A stretch of 61,108 bases of DNA from an uncultured Bacteroidales bacterium (GTDB taxonomy: Bacteria; Bacteroidota; Bacteroidia; Bacteroidales; Paludibacteraceae). Position 1 is the stretch's first letter. The number at the start of each line of letters is the position of its first letter. Location: positions 1 to 61,108 of the forward strand of contig CACZUS010000023.1 in the NCBI GenBank assembly GCA_902784425.1, written 5' to 3'. The position numbers and the translations under genes were made by a program. Positions 9,501-17,437 of the stretch are shown in pieces. The notes beneath the pieces were generated by a model. The model saw nothing but the letters and a program-made list of their open reading frames with translations. It was not told the origin of the DNA and did not search any database.

Positions 9501-10344
9501 TGACAGCCTCGTATTCTTTTTGGCGACGTGCATTTTCCTGTCGTTCACGTTGTCTTGCCGCCTCTATCTCCGCCTTCTTCTTGTTCCACAACTCGGTATA
9601 CTGACTCTTGATTTCCTCCTCCTGACGGATTCTCATCTCACGAGCCTTCTGCTCCAACTCCACCGCTTTCAGGTAATCTTGCATACGCTGCTCACGGTCT
9701 TCCTCTTTTCGTTGTTGATTCTGAGCATTCATCTCCTCCTTCTTCTGCTCCCATGCTTTCCGTTGTTGCTCTTTCACCTCCAACTCACGCTGTTTGCGGA
9801 CTTCACGTTGCAACTTCTCACGCTCCGAAGCCTCCACATTTGCCTGTTGACGTTTCTGTCGATCCAACTCCTCTTGGCGATGTTTCTCATCCAACTCTTT
9901 CTGCTTTGCCGCCCATCGCTCCCTATCAATCTGCTTCAATTCAGCCTCACGACGAATACGCATTTCACGCGCCTGACGCTCTTGCTCAACTATCTGCTCA
10001 TACTCTTTCAGCTTTCTCGCCTGCTCCGCTTGCTCCGCCTGACGTTTTGCCTCCGTCTGCTGCTTCTGCTGCTCCCACATGGCTTTTTCCTTCTGCTTGC
10101 GTTGCTCTTCTCGTTGCTTTACACGGTCGGCCTCAGTTTGCTGACTCGACTTCTGTGTGGCCGCCTCTCCCTTCTTTTGCTCATACTCTTCTTGTGCTGC
10201 TTCTTTTTCTGCTTGTTTTCTTCCCTTTAGACGCTCCGCTCTCACTCGCTGCTCTTCACGATAGCGATCAATGTCCGTCTGTGCGTACATCATCTGTCCC
10301 GCAAGAAGGTTAAATGCAAAAAGTATGAGCAATAAGCGTTTCAA
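6595..10344 (-). CDS. Giant secreted protein with ~600-residue charged helix built on 54-residue repeats
   Basis: A 1249-residue protein of unrecognised family. Residues 1-21 form a signal peptide (LLLILFAFNLLAGQMMYA). Residues about 25-690 are almost entirely E, K, R, Q and A with no proline, as in a coiled coil or single alpha helix. Tryptophans at 90, 144, 198, 253 and 307, each in a WxxxK context, and tyrosines at 115, 224, 278 and 332 mark a 54-residue repeat. Residues about 800-1000 look like a folded, aromatic-rich domain of unknown type (NCRYLNDVIYVRDKFEFRYE). The tail is Ser/Pro/Glu-rich, then Lys-rich, then acidic. It is the first gene of the cdsA-psd-pssA-sppA operon with its own promoter. 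I infer a periplasmic or envelope-spanning structural role. Confidence 0.75.
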   Translation of the reverse strand: MKRLLLILFAFNLLAGQMMYAQTDIDRYREEQRVRAERLKGRKQAEKEAAQEEYEQKKGEAATQKSSQQTEADRVKQREEQRKQKEKAMWEQQKQQTEAKRQAEQAEQARKLKEYEQIVEQERQAREMRIRREAELKQIDRERWAAKQKELDEKHRQEELDRQKRQQANVEASEREKLQREVRKQRELEVKEQQRKAWEQKKEEMNAQNQQRKEEDREQRMQDYLKAVELEQKAREMRIRQEEEIKSQYTELWNKKKAEIEAARQRERQENARRQKEYEAVIAKQREAREAQNKRDQERVQQERDMWAQKKAEQDEMRKQQMEVERQRKAEYEEAQRRNQETLKLKRQQEQEARQREREAMALRQQEIQEQRRLKAEERAEAARQRQEAAQARLAEQHERQMQKMALQQERIQREREQKVARQEKMRLQKEKERRRKDAQRVAEMQRKQQQREAAAKKRAYMNQLKERERIREQQHKTQEQDIANRLKAKRQEEKRKQIEMRQAQRAKEQERKEAEKAKAMELREKKREMMERREAEKKESQERMREREQKERESEERLKEYKKRQAELKARQEELEASKNADEKEKEKIRKEREEVEKATLKLAKKIVGQKEKHRQEIEKEQNKKERAKEKYERKLQKDSLKMAEMEEAERLRQEQEDAEDNMMDLTSKQKKMMKKLQEQKMLMADQAERDSLLMLDGDFDMVTGERDSTDLPPDVLERLRKKNQKPVVDFDSEGFPLEDEDMYEETPNFEGDSTDYNYNEPDSIHIEGVDSVIHLTSKIDSNLLVQQIAELEQELQNIRDINELEKSGKGRKGKGKKKEFILKKVKVPNCRYLNDVIYVRDKFEFRYELDFFIHYFDHRYFHKKKFYDRTDTTRWVAQRVMKLVGNTKYRHTDFNKVVDSVAGMMPYYPVTEYLDTVITQLNLEYLATGEIKIKHKKTRQRSIIARIKPTELKEDSMGVFTGSLGNIKFYTSNKRHIIEQLDASAFDSLLIKDTLKMEEQALTDSLNAIIAMKNVQDSAVRVQDSLVSLRDSFAVSASVRDSIHSLLDAAIWSDEADSTNMNAMDRMDRSGNVAADPISMTNLDQMIRYVEWQKQNKGKENDSTAIKMPDLPGGVAPPVSSTPTTQKPLTPTSSSPSASQESSPAAEVAEEETSSKKAKKSRKKKEQAEAVENLINSDVDSQPIESAPVSTPAPSVEEPSSTSEESVSDSDSAEEEKSKKERKKKKKKKNSEAEDSDVEDAFSEDGF

Positions 10345-10397
10345 AATCTATCTCCTTCTAACTAACTAAACTAATTTTATTCATCTTCCATCATCAG

Positions 10398-10444
10398 CCG
10401 AAAACTTGTTTATTGTTATACTTCGTATAAAACCAAACTTTCGG
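10398..10444 (-). promoter_or_regulatory. 5-prime hairpin of the giant-protein transcript
   Basis: CCGAAA (10398-10403) pairs with TTTCGG (10439-10444), and the inner arms TTATAC and GTATAA pair across a TTC loop, with a few bulges between. The expected transcription start from the promoter at 10450-10480 falls right at the outer arm, so the mRNA would begin with this stem. It may stabilise the message, or be a terminator remnant of the upstream gene. Confidence 0.35.
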
Positions 10445-10449
10445 AAATA

Positions 10450-10480
10450 CAAAGATAAATAAATCAATTGGATTTAACAA
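10450..10480 (-). promoter_or_regulatory. Promoter of the giant-protein/phospholipid operon
   Basis: On the minus strand, TTG at 10480-10478, a 20-base spacer, and TATCTTTG at 10457-10450 fit the Bacteroidota sigma-ABfr consensus (TTG-N19-21-TAnnTTTG). The start should lie near 10444, giving a leader of about 100 bases before the ATG at 10344. Confidence 0.7.
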
Positions 10481-10533
10481 TTATTTAGACAAACAAAATT
10501 AAGATTTTAAAATATTGACAACCAGATATTTAA

Positions 10534-11250
10534 CTATAAAACAGCAGAATAATTCTTTATTTTTTCCGTCAGTTCGCGTTCTCTTCCCCCTAAACAGCGA
10601 TCAACAAGCTCGTGAAATCGAGCACTATGATTCATCTCAAGGGTGTGACTCAACTCGTGTATCATCACAAACTCAATCAACTCAGAAGGCAATGTCATCA
10701 GCATCGACGAAAGATGAATACTCCCCGACGTGGAACAACTTCCCCATCGTGTGCGCATCTTCATAACACGACACTCCCGATAGTGAAAACCATGTTGCTC
10801 TGCCAGCCTCGACAACCATCCCGGCAACACCTTTTTTGCCTCGATTGTCATCGCATTCAAAACAATAGATTTCACGATGGATTGGGACTTTTCTGACATT
10901 ATATCTTCCTGTCGAGGACACCGAATGAGCAACTTGCGATCTTGCCTTAACATCATTCCTAAAAACTTATCTCCCTCATAACTGACCAACTCAACATCAA
11001 ACGTGTATGTTGAAAATGTCATTCCATACCCCAACATCCGTACTTTACTCTTCCTTCCCTTCAAATGTGTTCTCACCCACTCCCGATGACTCTCAAAAAA
11101 TTCTAACGCTTTCCCCATCAACCCGTATGGAGGCATCGTAATCACAACACTCCCCTTGGACAATATCTTAATGCCATAACGCTTTATCCTCGCATTACTC
11201 CGCACCTCAATCGCCCCAAACTCTTCATCTTCTATAATCCTCACTCCCAT
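10534..11250 (-). CDS. YgjP-like zinc metalloprotease-fold protein (SprT/WLM type, DUF45)
   Basis: A 238-residue protein with a C-terminal metallopeptidase motif: His198-Glu199-Leu-Ser-His202, with the third ligand probably His208 in MNHSARFHELV. TRWGSCSTSG about 40 residues earlier is the companion motif of the YgjP/DUF45 family. No signal peptide or membrane segment is visible, so it is cytosolic. The function of YgjP-like proteins is poorly known. It lies upstream of the giant-protein promoter and shares its direction, with a 190-base gap that carries that promoter. Confidence 0.85.
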   Translation of the reverse strand: MGVRIIEDEEFGAIEVRSNARIKRYGIKILSKGSVVITMPPYGLMGKALEFFESHREWVRTHLKGRKSKVRMLGYGMTFSTYTFDVELVSYEGDKFLGMMLRQDRKLLIRCPRQEDIMSEKSQSIVKSIVLNAMTIEAKKVLPGWLSRLAEQHGFHYRECRVMKMRTRWGSCSTSGSIHLSSMLMTLPSELIEFVMIHELSHTLEMNHSARFHELVDRCLGGRERELTEKIKNYSAVL

Positions 11251-11435
11251 TCTTTCTCTTTCTTCAAACTCATTAAAATGATTTTAACAAATATGAACGT
11301 TATAATTTCTCTGTTAAACAAATCATCGCAACACTCTCAACATGAAAAATGCTCGTAAAAATAACACTATTTCTCTACATTTCAAGCGATAAACTATGCA
11401 CACTAAAAATTTTCTGATTTTTTTCTTCTCAATCC

Positions 11436-11466
11436 TTTGTTGTTTCAAAAACTTTGTCTACCTTTG
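11436..11466 (+). promoter_or_regulatory. tRNA-Phe promoter
   Basis: TTTG at 11436-11439, a 19-base spacer and TACCTTTG at 11459-11466 match the phylum consensus. The mature tRNA starts 20 bases downstream. Confidence 0.7.
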
Positions 11467-11485
11467 CAACCGCAATCAAAACGAT

Positions 11486-11558
11486 GGTGCCATAGCTCAG
11501 TTGGTAGAGCAAAGGACTGAAAATCCTTGTGTCCCCGGTTCGATTCCTGGTGGCACCA
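11486..11558 (+). tRNA. tRNA-Phe (GAA)
   Basis: A 73-base cloverleaf. The acceptor arm GGTGCCA pairs exactly with TGGCACC (11551-11557), with discriminator A at 11558. The D arm GCTCAGTTGGTAGAGC, an anticodon loop holding GAA, and the T arm with GGTTCGATTCC are all present. The CCA end is not encoded. It stands alone between ygjP (divergent) and rpoN. Confidence 0.96.
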
Positions 11559-11744
11559 CAGAGAAAGAGAGAGTCAATCAAATGATTCTCTCTTTTTTTC
11601 ATACCCTTCCCAGTAGCATTCTATTCCACTTTGTGTCTTCTGAAAAAAGCCCACACTGCATAACAACACAAAAGGAACGATGCATTTCATTCTCACAGAG
11701 TGAAAAATTCCCTTGAAAATGAATTTATAGAACCCTCCTTTTAT

Positions 11745-11774
11745 TTGTCAAAAAAAAAGTTTGTCGTATCTTTG
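11745..11774 (+). promoter_or_regulatory. rpoN promoter; notes on the 11559-11874 gap
   Basis: TTG at 11745-11747, a 19-base spacer and TATCTTTG at 11767-11774 match the phylum consensus. The start would lie near 11781, leaving a leader of about 95 bases that contains the REP-like palindrome at 11790-11830. Just upstream (11724-11743) lies a copy of the dispersed TTTATAGAACCCTCC motif. Nothing coding is seen in the 316-base gap. Confidence 0.65.
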
Positions 11775-11789
11775 CATAATAGGATTTCC

Positions 11790-11830
11790 GTAGAGACGCA
11801 ATGTGGAGACGCAATGCATTGCGTCTCTAC
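11790..11830. repeat. REP-like palindrome, copy 1 (rpoN leader)
   Basis: A half site GTAGAGACGCAATG (11790-11803) is followed after two bases by a perfect palindrome, GAGACGCAATG joined to CATTGCGTCTC (11806-11827), plus TAC. It has the same half-site-plus-palindrome layout as the copy at 60906-60951 and shares the GTAGAGACG/CGTCTCTAC ends with copies at 26626, 45567 and 45651. Confidence 0.7.
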
Positions 11831-11874
11831 CAAAAAATCCTCGAAATGAATTTATAACGATTCGTTCAGTAGAT

Positions 11875-13323
11875 ATGCTTCAACAAAAACTACAACAGAA
11901 ACTACAACAGAAACTTTCCCCCCTGCAAATACAGGTAATCAAAATGCTGGAGATTCCCAATCTCGAGCTGGAGGAGAGAATCAAACAAGAAATTGAAGCA
12001 AATCCTGCCTTGGAAGAAGGGGAAGATGAGGTTCCTGAATCTGAGGAGAAAATAAAAGAAGAGGAAGATTACAACACAGACGAAAACGAAGACTACTCTC
12101 TCGACGACTATAGAGACGAAGATGACATCCCCGATTATAAGCTTTACCAACCTACCGGCGGTGAAGACAAAAGGGAAGAAATCAGCATGGAGAGTTCCGC
12201 CACACTACATGATTATTTGGAAGATCAACTCCACCTTCGTCACACCGAGAAAGAGATCGAGCAACTGGCCGAATATGTTATCGGCAACATCGATCAAGAT
12301 GGCTACCTAAGAAGAAGCGTCGAATCGATGGTCGACGACTACTCCTTCCAATCGGGTCTGATTATATCCGACGAGAACATGGCAAAAGCAGTGGAATTGG
12401 TACAGACATTCGAACCTGCCGGCATCGCATGCTTCACACTTCAAGATTGTCTCATCAAACAATTGGAAAGAAAGAAACCGACCACAGCCATCGTCAACGC
12501 CATCAGCATTCTCAAAAAAGGATTTCAAGACTTCTCACAAAAACGTTATAAACAAATTGAGGCTAAAATAGGCATCTCTCAAAAAGAGATCAAAGAGGCA
12601 ATCGACGAAATCGTAAAACTGAACCCAAAACCGGGAAGTGCTTGGGAACCAGAAATCGTCACCAACAGTGTTCAACTCATCCCCGACTTCATTCTCGAGA
12701 ACGAAGACGGCAAATTGAACCTGATCCTCAACAACGAAAACATTCCCCCTCTACGCGTCAATCGCGAATTCGCGGAACTCTTGGACGACTACACCAACGA
12801 CAAAGAGAAAAATCGTGGCAAAAGAGACGCCGCCCTCTTCGTTAAACAGAAACTGGATGCCGCAAAATGGTTTATCGATGCCGTCAAACAACGTCAGGAG
12901 ACGCTGATGAGAACTCTCAACGCCATCATCGAGAAACAACATGACTTCTTTATCGATGGAGACGAAACAAAACTGAAACCGCTGATCCTTAAAGATATAG
13001 CCGAGATGACTGGCTACGATGTATCCACTATCTCGCGCGTAAGCAACAGCAAATACATTCAAACGGAATTCGGTGTGTTCCCTATCAAATACTTTTTCTC
13101 CGAAAGTATGCAGACAAGCGACGGCGAAGAGGTCTCCAGCAACGAAATCAAAGCCATCGTGGAGGACTTGATCAAAAGCGAGGACAAAACAAATCCGCTG
13201 ACCGACGATCGGCTAACCGAACTGCTCAAAGAAAAAGGATACAACATAGCCCGCCGAACAGTGGCCAAATACCGCGAGCAAATCGGATTCCCTGTGGCTC
13301 GTCTCAGAAAGGAGATTCTATAA
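11875..13323 (+). CDS. rpoN: RNA polymerase sigma-54 factor
   Basis: A 482-residue sigma factor that directs polymerase to -24/-12 promoters with enhancer-binding activators. Region I is glutamine-rich and contains LSPLQIQVIKMLEIPNLELE; an acidic region II follows (about 45-90). The core-binding and DNA-binding parts lie downstream, ending in the RpoN box ARRTVAKYRE near residues 463-472. The first codons hold an LQQK tandem (three 4-residue units from a 12-base repeat). I choose the ATG at 11875: the open frame upstream runs through the REP-like palindrome and does not look coding. The PAP2-like gene follows 46 bases later. Confidence 0.95.
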   Translation: MLQQKLQQKLQQKLSPLQIQVIKMLEIPNLELEERIKQEIEANPALEEGEDEVPESEEKIKEEEDYNTDENEDYSLDDYRDEDDIPDYKLYQPTGGEDKREEISMESSATLHDYLEDQLHLRHTEKEIEQLAEYVIGNIDQDGYLRRSVESMVDDYSFQSGLIISDENMAKAVELVQTFEPAGIACFTLQDCLIKQLERKKPTTAIVNAISILKKGFQDFSQKRYKQIEAKIGISQKEIKEAIDEIVKLNPKPGSAWEPEIVTNSVQLIPDFILENEDGKLNLILNNENIPPLRVNREFAELLDDYTNDKEKNRGKRDAALFVKQKLDAAKWFIDAVKQRQETLMRTLNAIIEKQHDFFIDGDETKLKPLILKDIAEMTGYDVSTISRVSNSKYIQTEFGVFPIKYFFSESMQTSDGEEVSSNEIKAIVEDLIKSEDKTNPLTDDRLTELLKEKGYNIARRTVAKYREQIGFPVARLRKEIL

Positions 13324-13369
13324 AATTATCGATTTCATCGCTATTTTTTATATCTTACACTACTACAAC

Positions 13370-14104
13370 ATGGAGACAACAACAGATACAGAAGAGCAAA
13401 AAAATATAGAAAACAAGAGCTCCGACCTTGTCGATCCAAACGAGGAAAGCAAAACGCACAACTTCTTGGATTTGATCGCCAAATTCATTTCCATCCTGTT
13501 TTTCCCTCTTTTCATTCCTATGTACGGAATGATTCTATTACTTAACATGAATGTCTTTTCATGTTTTCCAAAATCAAACATGCGTGTTTATTATTATATC
13601 GTAGTCTTTTTCGCCATTCTGATACCCCTGTTCTTCTATCAATTATTAGCCATCACAAAGGTTATTTCTGATGTGAGAATGTACAAAAAAGAGGATCGTG
13701 TCATTCCTTATTTTCTCACTAGTGTTTCATTCTTAGTAGGTGCCTATCTTCTTTATCGTTGTTGGATGCCTCTACAGATTGTCAACCTCGCCACTGCTAC
13801 CGCTATCGCTATTCTGATAGACGCCATCGTCAGCAAATGGTGGCAAATCAGCGCACACATGACTGGCATTGGCGGACTAACTGCGGGCATCTTCTGCGTG
13901 GGACTTGGCCTACATACCAACACAATGGGTGTACTCATGATTGCCCTATTGGCTGCTGGACTACTGGCATCTGCTCGACTGCAACTAAAAAGACACACGC
14001 CCCTTCAATTAGCAGTCGGATTCTTAAACGGATTCTTTTCCGTACTCTTTTTATCAGTAATTAAATGGGATTTGCTAATGAAGGCAATCAGCGATCTTCT
14101 TTAA
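13370..14104 (+). CDS. PAP2-like integral membrane protein
   Basis: A 244-residue protein with a charged 35-residue N-terminal tail and about six transmembrane helices. It preserves the outline of the PAP2 phosphatase motifs: KKEDRVIPY for KxxxxxxRP, ISAHMTG for the SGH motif, and SARLQLKRHTPLQ for SRxxxxxHxxxD. Several catalytic positions differ: SAH instead of SGH, and no Asp four residues after the last His. It may therefore bind lipid phosphates with altered or no phosphatase activity. It lies just after rpoN, and its last 17 bases overlap the 3-prime end of the convergent AddB-like gene. Confidence 0.6.
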   Translation: METTTDTEEQKNIENKSSDLVDPNEESKTHNFLDLIAKFISILFFPLFIPMYGMILLLNMNVFSCFPKSNMRVYYYIVVFFAILIPLFFYQLLAITKVISDVRMYKKEDRVIPYFLTSVSFLVGAYLLYRCWMPLQIVNLATATAIAILIDAIVSKWWQISAHMTGIGGLTAGIFCVGLGLHTNTMGVLMIALLAAGLLASARLQLKRHTPLQLAVGFLNGFFSVLFLSVIKWDLLMKAISDLL

Positions 14105-17100
14105 TCTTCACACCGCATATAGATCTGAAATCACAATATTTACAATCGTGATCATTACGGGCGCCCTCAAATGTAATGGCTGGGTCGAATAGGTTTCTTA
14201 TCACCTCCGACAATCCTTCCTTCAATTCATCAAAATACTCATTGGCAGAGACTATCTCTTCTTTAATCTTTCTTCCAATCATTACATTCGTGTCTTCCGG
14301 ACTCTTACACTTCTGAAGATAGGCAATAGCTGGCTTCACACTATCCTTCCCTTCCTTCATCGCATACATGTATGAATACAAGAACACCTGTAATCCATAC
14401 GCATATCGTTTCTCACTCGGAACAAACAATTCTGATACTGTGTCAAAAGCCAATGGCTCTCCTCCTGTTTTATAATCCAAGATTCTGACCACACCCTCTT
14501 TTTCATCCAAACGGTCTATCGAACCTTCTATCTTAATCTTGACTTGCGAGTTATCTGACAGTTCAACAGGTAACTCAATAGTGCATTTCTCCTCTGTACC
14601 TATAATCTTAAACGGAGCGTACTGTGCATCCACTCTCAACATCTTCATCACATAACGCACAACGGCATCTCTGTTCATCAATTGAAGTCCAGACATCTCT
14701 GGCATAGCCGTCTTGTCATCTTTGATTCCAAAATAATTTTTTTTGAAAGACTTGTTCACATAATATTCTATTTTGGAATAAAACTCCTTGTATTCGTTGG
14801 TACGCTTCAGATCGCGATCTTCCTCATCACGAAACATGAAATCAGGAAAATCATTGGGTTGAATGAATTTTCGATTCAATTGTGCGGCCAAATCTTCATA
14901 ATAGTACTGCATAGCCGCATGAAAGATCGTACCGAACTCATTGCTCTGCACTTCGTCTGAAATCTCATCTTTCCGCTGCAATCTGAGCAATTTGGCGAAA
15001 TAGAATCGAAGGGGACAACTAATCAGACTATTAAGAGAAGATGGAGAAAAAGAGACGCTTCCACCGGCATTTAGATCATATAATTGATGTAGTCGTTGTA
15101 TGACCTCAGAGGTTTTCTCCACAATGAAGTTGTGTGATTCTGCAATAGGAGCCTCGGAGGCAATTTGCTTGCGTATGTAATGATTATTCTTCGCCTCTAC
15201 CATCAGTTGCAAAAGGAAACGGCTCATCTGCCCCTTGGTGGAATGATCTGGCGAACTATTATACATCACCGTGACGTGCTCTGCACGCTGAAGTAGACGA
15301 TAGAAATAGTAGGCATACAGCGAGTTCTTATGCTCAATGGTGGTCATGCCATACCCCTTGCGTAGAGAATATGGGATAAAGGAGCTCTCCTTTCCTGATT
15401 TGGGCAAAACGCCCTCGTTAGCCGACAGAAGAATAACATTGGTGAAATCCAGGTTACGAGTCTCCAAAAATCCCATCACCTGTGTTCCCAAAATTTGATT
15501 TCCTGTAAACGGAACCGAAGTGGAACTGAGCATGGTCCTCAGCAACTGTATCATCATTGAAAACTCCACCTGAAGCACGCCCTCATCCAACAATGAGGAG
15601 AGTCTCGTCAGAACTGTATAAATACGATAGAGTGTCTCTTTGTACAAATCATCACATAAAAGTGCGCTTTCATCCACTTTTTCTACTGTTTCATCCTCCT
15701 CATCCGACTCTTCATCTCGGAACAAAACAGCAACACGACGAACCAGTTCCAACAGCCACGACAAAAGTTCTTTCGGAGTCTGACAACGTTGAAAGAGAAC
15801 GCCATACTCTTCACTGGAGACCAATTCATCCGACTTAAAATATCGTCTGTGATTTATCAGAATCAGTTCATCCAACTGTATCAAAGAAGGGAATGTCTTA
15901 CGCAAATAGTAGTTGTGTAGCAAAGGAGAGATGGTGGTACTCAACAATGAAAACTGCTCTTTCACATTCAAAAGGGACAATCGTTCCTGAAACGAGAGGA
16001 GCAATTGCATCATGCCGTATATAGGTGTCTGTACGATTGGCAGACCCATGGTCACATTCACAAGAAAATCGCTTTCATCGGATAATTCAGGAATAGAATG
16101 CAAGACAGGAAGCAGTAATGTTTCATTACAGAGGACCACCACTGTATCCTCATCCGTTCCTCCCTCCGCACGTTTCTGGCGCAGGAAGGTGGAGACATAT
16201 CTTGCTTGGGCACTCTCGGTAGAAGAGCCTATGATTTCGACATCCCTGCTATTAGGTTCCAGCAGGTGGAAAGTAGGAAGTTCGTTGGGGAATTGCGCAA
16301 TGTTATCGCGCATAAAAAGTCCCGCCTCACGAAACAACTTACTCTTATCCGTATCTTTCCCGCCGATATAAAAATCATCACAATCCCAATAGAAAAGAGC
16401 CTTTTGTGTTTTATGTAATTTTTGGAAGAGCATTTGCTCACATTTGTTAAGCACATTGAAACCAACAAAGACATAGGTTTTATCAGACGAAAGAATATCG
16501 CTTTCATCGAAAGATTCTAGTACCGAACGTTTCAGCATACCCTCATAAGCTATCTGTTCAGAAAGCAATTGAGCACGGAAACGAGCATACAATGGACCCA
16601 ACAAATTCCATAGAGACAAAAATCTTCTTTTTAAAATTGTCTCGTTTCCATCGCGGAAAACGGAGAAAAATCGTTCCAAGCACTCACGCTGTTCATCCGT
16701 CAGATAGACATTCTCCTTTTCGAAAGGAACACTCTCCTTGATATTACGGAAAAGCATTTGTGCATCCACCATGTTGTTATCCACGTCATCGAAATCAGAG
16801 AGAAGTATCTCGCCCCAATGATAGAATGAATCTAACGTTTCATTCAACAATAGTTCGTCCTCTTCATCCACCTCCTTCATTTGTTCTTGCAGCACCTCCA
16901 TATAGGCATTATAGAGCAAACAGACCAATTTAATGGGATCTGCGATTTGCAAGCCAGAATGAGATTGAAAAAGCGATTGGATGGTAGTGTATGTAGGAGA
17001 CCACAAAGGGTGATCTTCTTGTTCCTTCGTACTAACCGCATTCAGCAGATAATCATTAAAAAAAAGCTGAGCACGATTGTTTGGGAAGACGACAATCAAA

Positions 17101-17171
17101 CTAGACAAGTCATCTCCGTACTTGCGTACAATATCCTCTGCAACTGATTGAAGAAATGGGACTCCGAACAT
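14088..17171 (-). CDS. AddB-like PD-(D/E)XK nuclease with Fe-S cysteines
   Basis: A 1027-residue protein. The N-terminal helicase-like half contains LIVVFPNNRAQLFFNDYLL. The C-terminal nuclease domain carries GSIDRLDEKEGVVRILDYKTG, with the PD-(D/E)XK residues Asp and DYK. Four cysteines of an AddB-type iron-sulphur clasp are visible: one in SLISCPLRFYF and three in the terminal HDCKYCDFRSICGVK. Such proteins process double-strand breaks for RecA. No AddA partner lies in this window. I place the start at the ATG at 17171: a TATCTTTG box at 17191-17198 leaves only a 14-base leader, and the 23 codons upstream would lie across the promoter. Confidence 0.85.
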   Translation of the reverse strand: MFGVPFLQSVAEDIVRKYGDDLSSLIVVFPNNRAQLFFNDYLLNAVSTKEQEDHPLWSPTYTTIQSLFQSHSGLQIADPIKLVCLLYNAYMEVLQEQMKEVDEEDELLLNETLDSFYHWGEILLSDFDDVDNNMVDAQMLFRNIKESVPFEKENVYLTDEQRECLERFFSVFRDGNETILKRRFLSLWNLLGPLYARFRAQLLSEQIAYEGMLKRSVLESFDESDILSSDKTYVFVGFNVLNKCEQMLFQKLHKTQKALFYWDCDDFYIGGKDTDKSKLFREAGLFMRDNIAQFPNELPTFHLLEPNSRDVEIIGSSTESAQARYVSTFLRQKRAEGGTDEDTVVVLCNETLLLPVLHSIPELSDESDFLVNVTMGLPIVQTPIYGMMQLLLSFQERLSLLNVKEQFSLLSTTISPLLHNYYLRKTFPSLIQLDELILINHRRYFKSDELVSSEEYGVLFQRCQTPKELLSWLLELVRRVAVLFRDEESDEEDETVEKVDESALLCDDLYKETLYRIYTVLTRLSSLLDEGVLQVEFSMMIQLLRTMLSSTSVPFTGNQILGTQVMGFLETRNLDFTNVILLSANEGVLPKSGKESSFIPYSLRKGYGMTTIEHKNSLYAYYFYRLLQRAEHVTVMYNSSPDHSTKGQMSRFLLQLMVEAKNNHYIRKQIASEAPIAESHNFIVEKTSEVIQRLHQLYDLNAGGSVSFSPSSLNSLISCPLRFYFAKLLRLQRKDEISDEVQSNEFGTIFHAAMQYYYEDLAAQLNRKFIQPNDFPDFMFRDEEDRDLKRTNEYKEFYSKIEYYVNKSFKKNYFGIKDDKTAMPEMSGLQLMNRDAVVRYVMKMLRVDAQYAPFKIIGTEEKCTIELPVELSDNSQVKIKIEGSIDRLDEKEGVVRILDYKTGGEPLAFDTVSELFVPSEKRYAYGLQVFLYSYMYAMKEGKDSVKPAIAYLQKCKSPEDTNVMIGRKIKEEIVSANEYFDELKEGLSEVIRNLFDPAITFEGARNDHDCKYCDFRSICGVKIKEDR

Positions 17172-17190
17172 ATATTCTAAATTATTGTCA

Positions 17191-17198
17191 CAAAGATA
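17191..17198 (-). promoter_or_regulatory. Promoter -7 box of the AddB-like gene
   Basis: TATCTTTG on the minus strand, 20 bases before the chosen ATG at 17171. No convincing -33 TTG is seen. Its position decides the start codon of the gene. Confidence 0.55.
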
Positions 17199-17276
17199 AA
17201 ATTTTTTCGTAAATATCACGAACGTGTCATATTGCCTCATTCATCACATTACAACCCATTAGAATTCTTTTTTTTG

Positions 17277-17437
17277 TATATTTGTTGCGAACAATATGAA
17301 TAGATGTTATGAGTAATGAAATCCAACCTAACCATGAACGTGATTATGGGAGGAGATTTAATTAGCAAGGAGAGATATTACGAATGATAGTGTAGAAACA
17401 GCCTTTGAATTAGCGTTAAAGGCACATTATTCTGAAT
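17277..17437 (+). pseudogene. Possible decayed small gene behind a promoter
   Basis: TATATTTG (17277-17284) is followed by ATG at 17308, but the frame stops after 18 codons (MSNEIQPNHERDYGRRFN). Further on, another frame reads SVETAFELALKAHYSES before running into the neighbouring convergent gene. This is compatible with a frameshifted remnant. I do not recognise the family, and it may be chance. Confidence 0.2.

Noticed and set aside
8281-10230. A 649-codon open frame on the plus strand opposite the giant helical protein
   Set aside because: It is a shadow: codons for Glu, Lys, Arg and Gln read backwards give a Leu/Phe/Ser-rich frame with no promoter. The minus-strand frame has a signal peptide, regular repeats, a consensus promoter and an operon context.
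10411-10432. loxP-like TATACTTCGTATA sequence
   Set aside because: Resemblance to one loxP arm only. The second arm and 8-base spacer are missing, no tyrosine recombinase is nearby, and the sequence is explained by a larger hairpin.
11803-11874. An rpoN start 24 codons upstream
   Set aside because: Those codons come from the REP-like palindrome and show no similarity to region I of sigma-54. The ATG at 11875 fits the family start.
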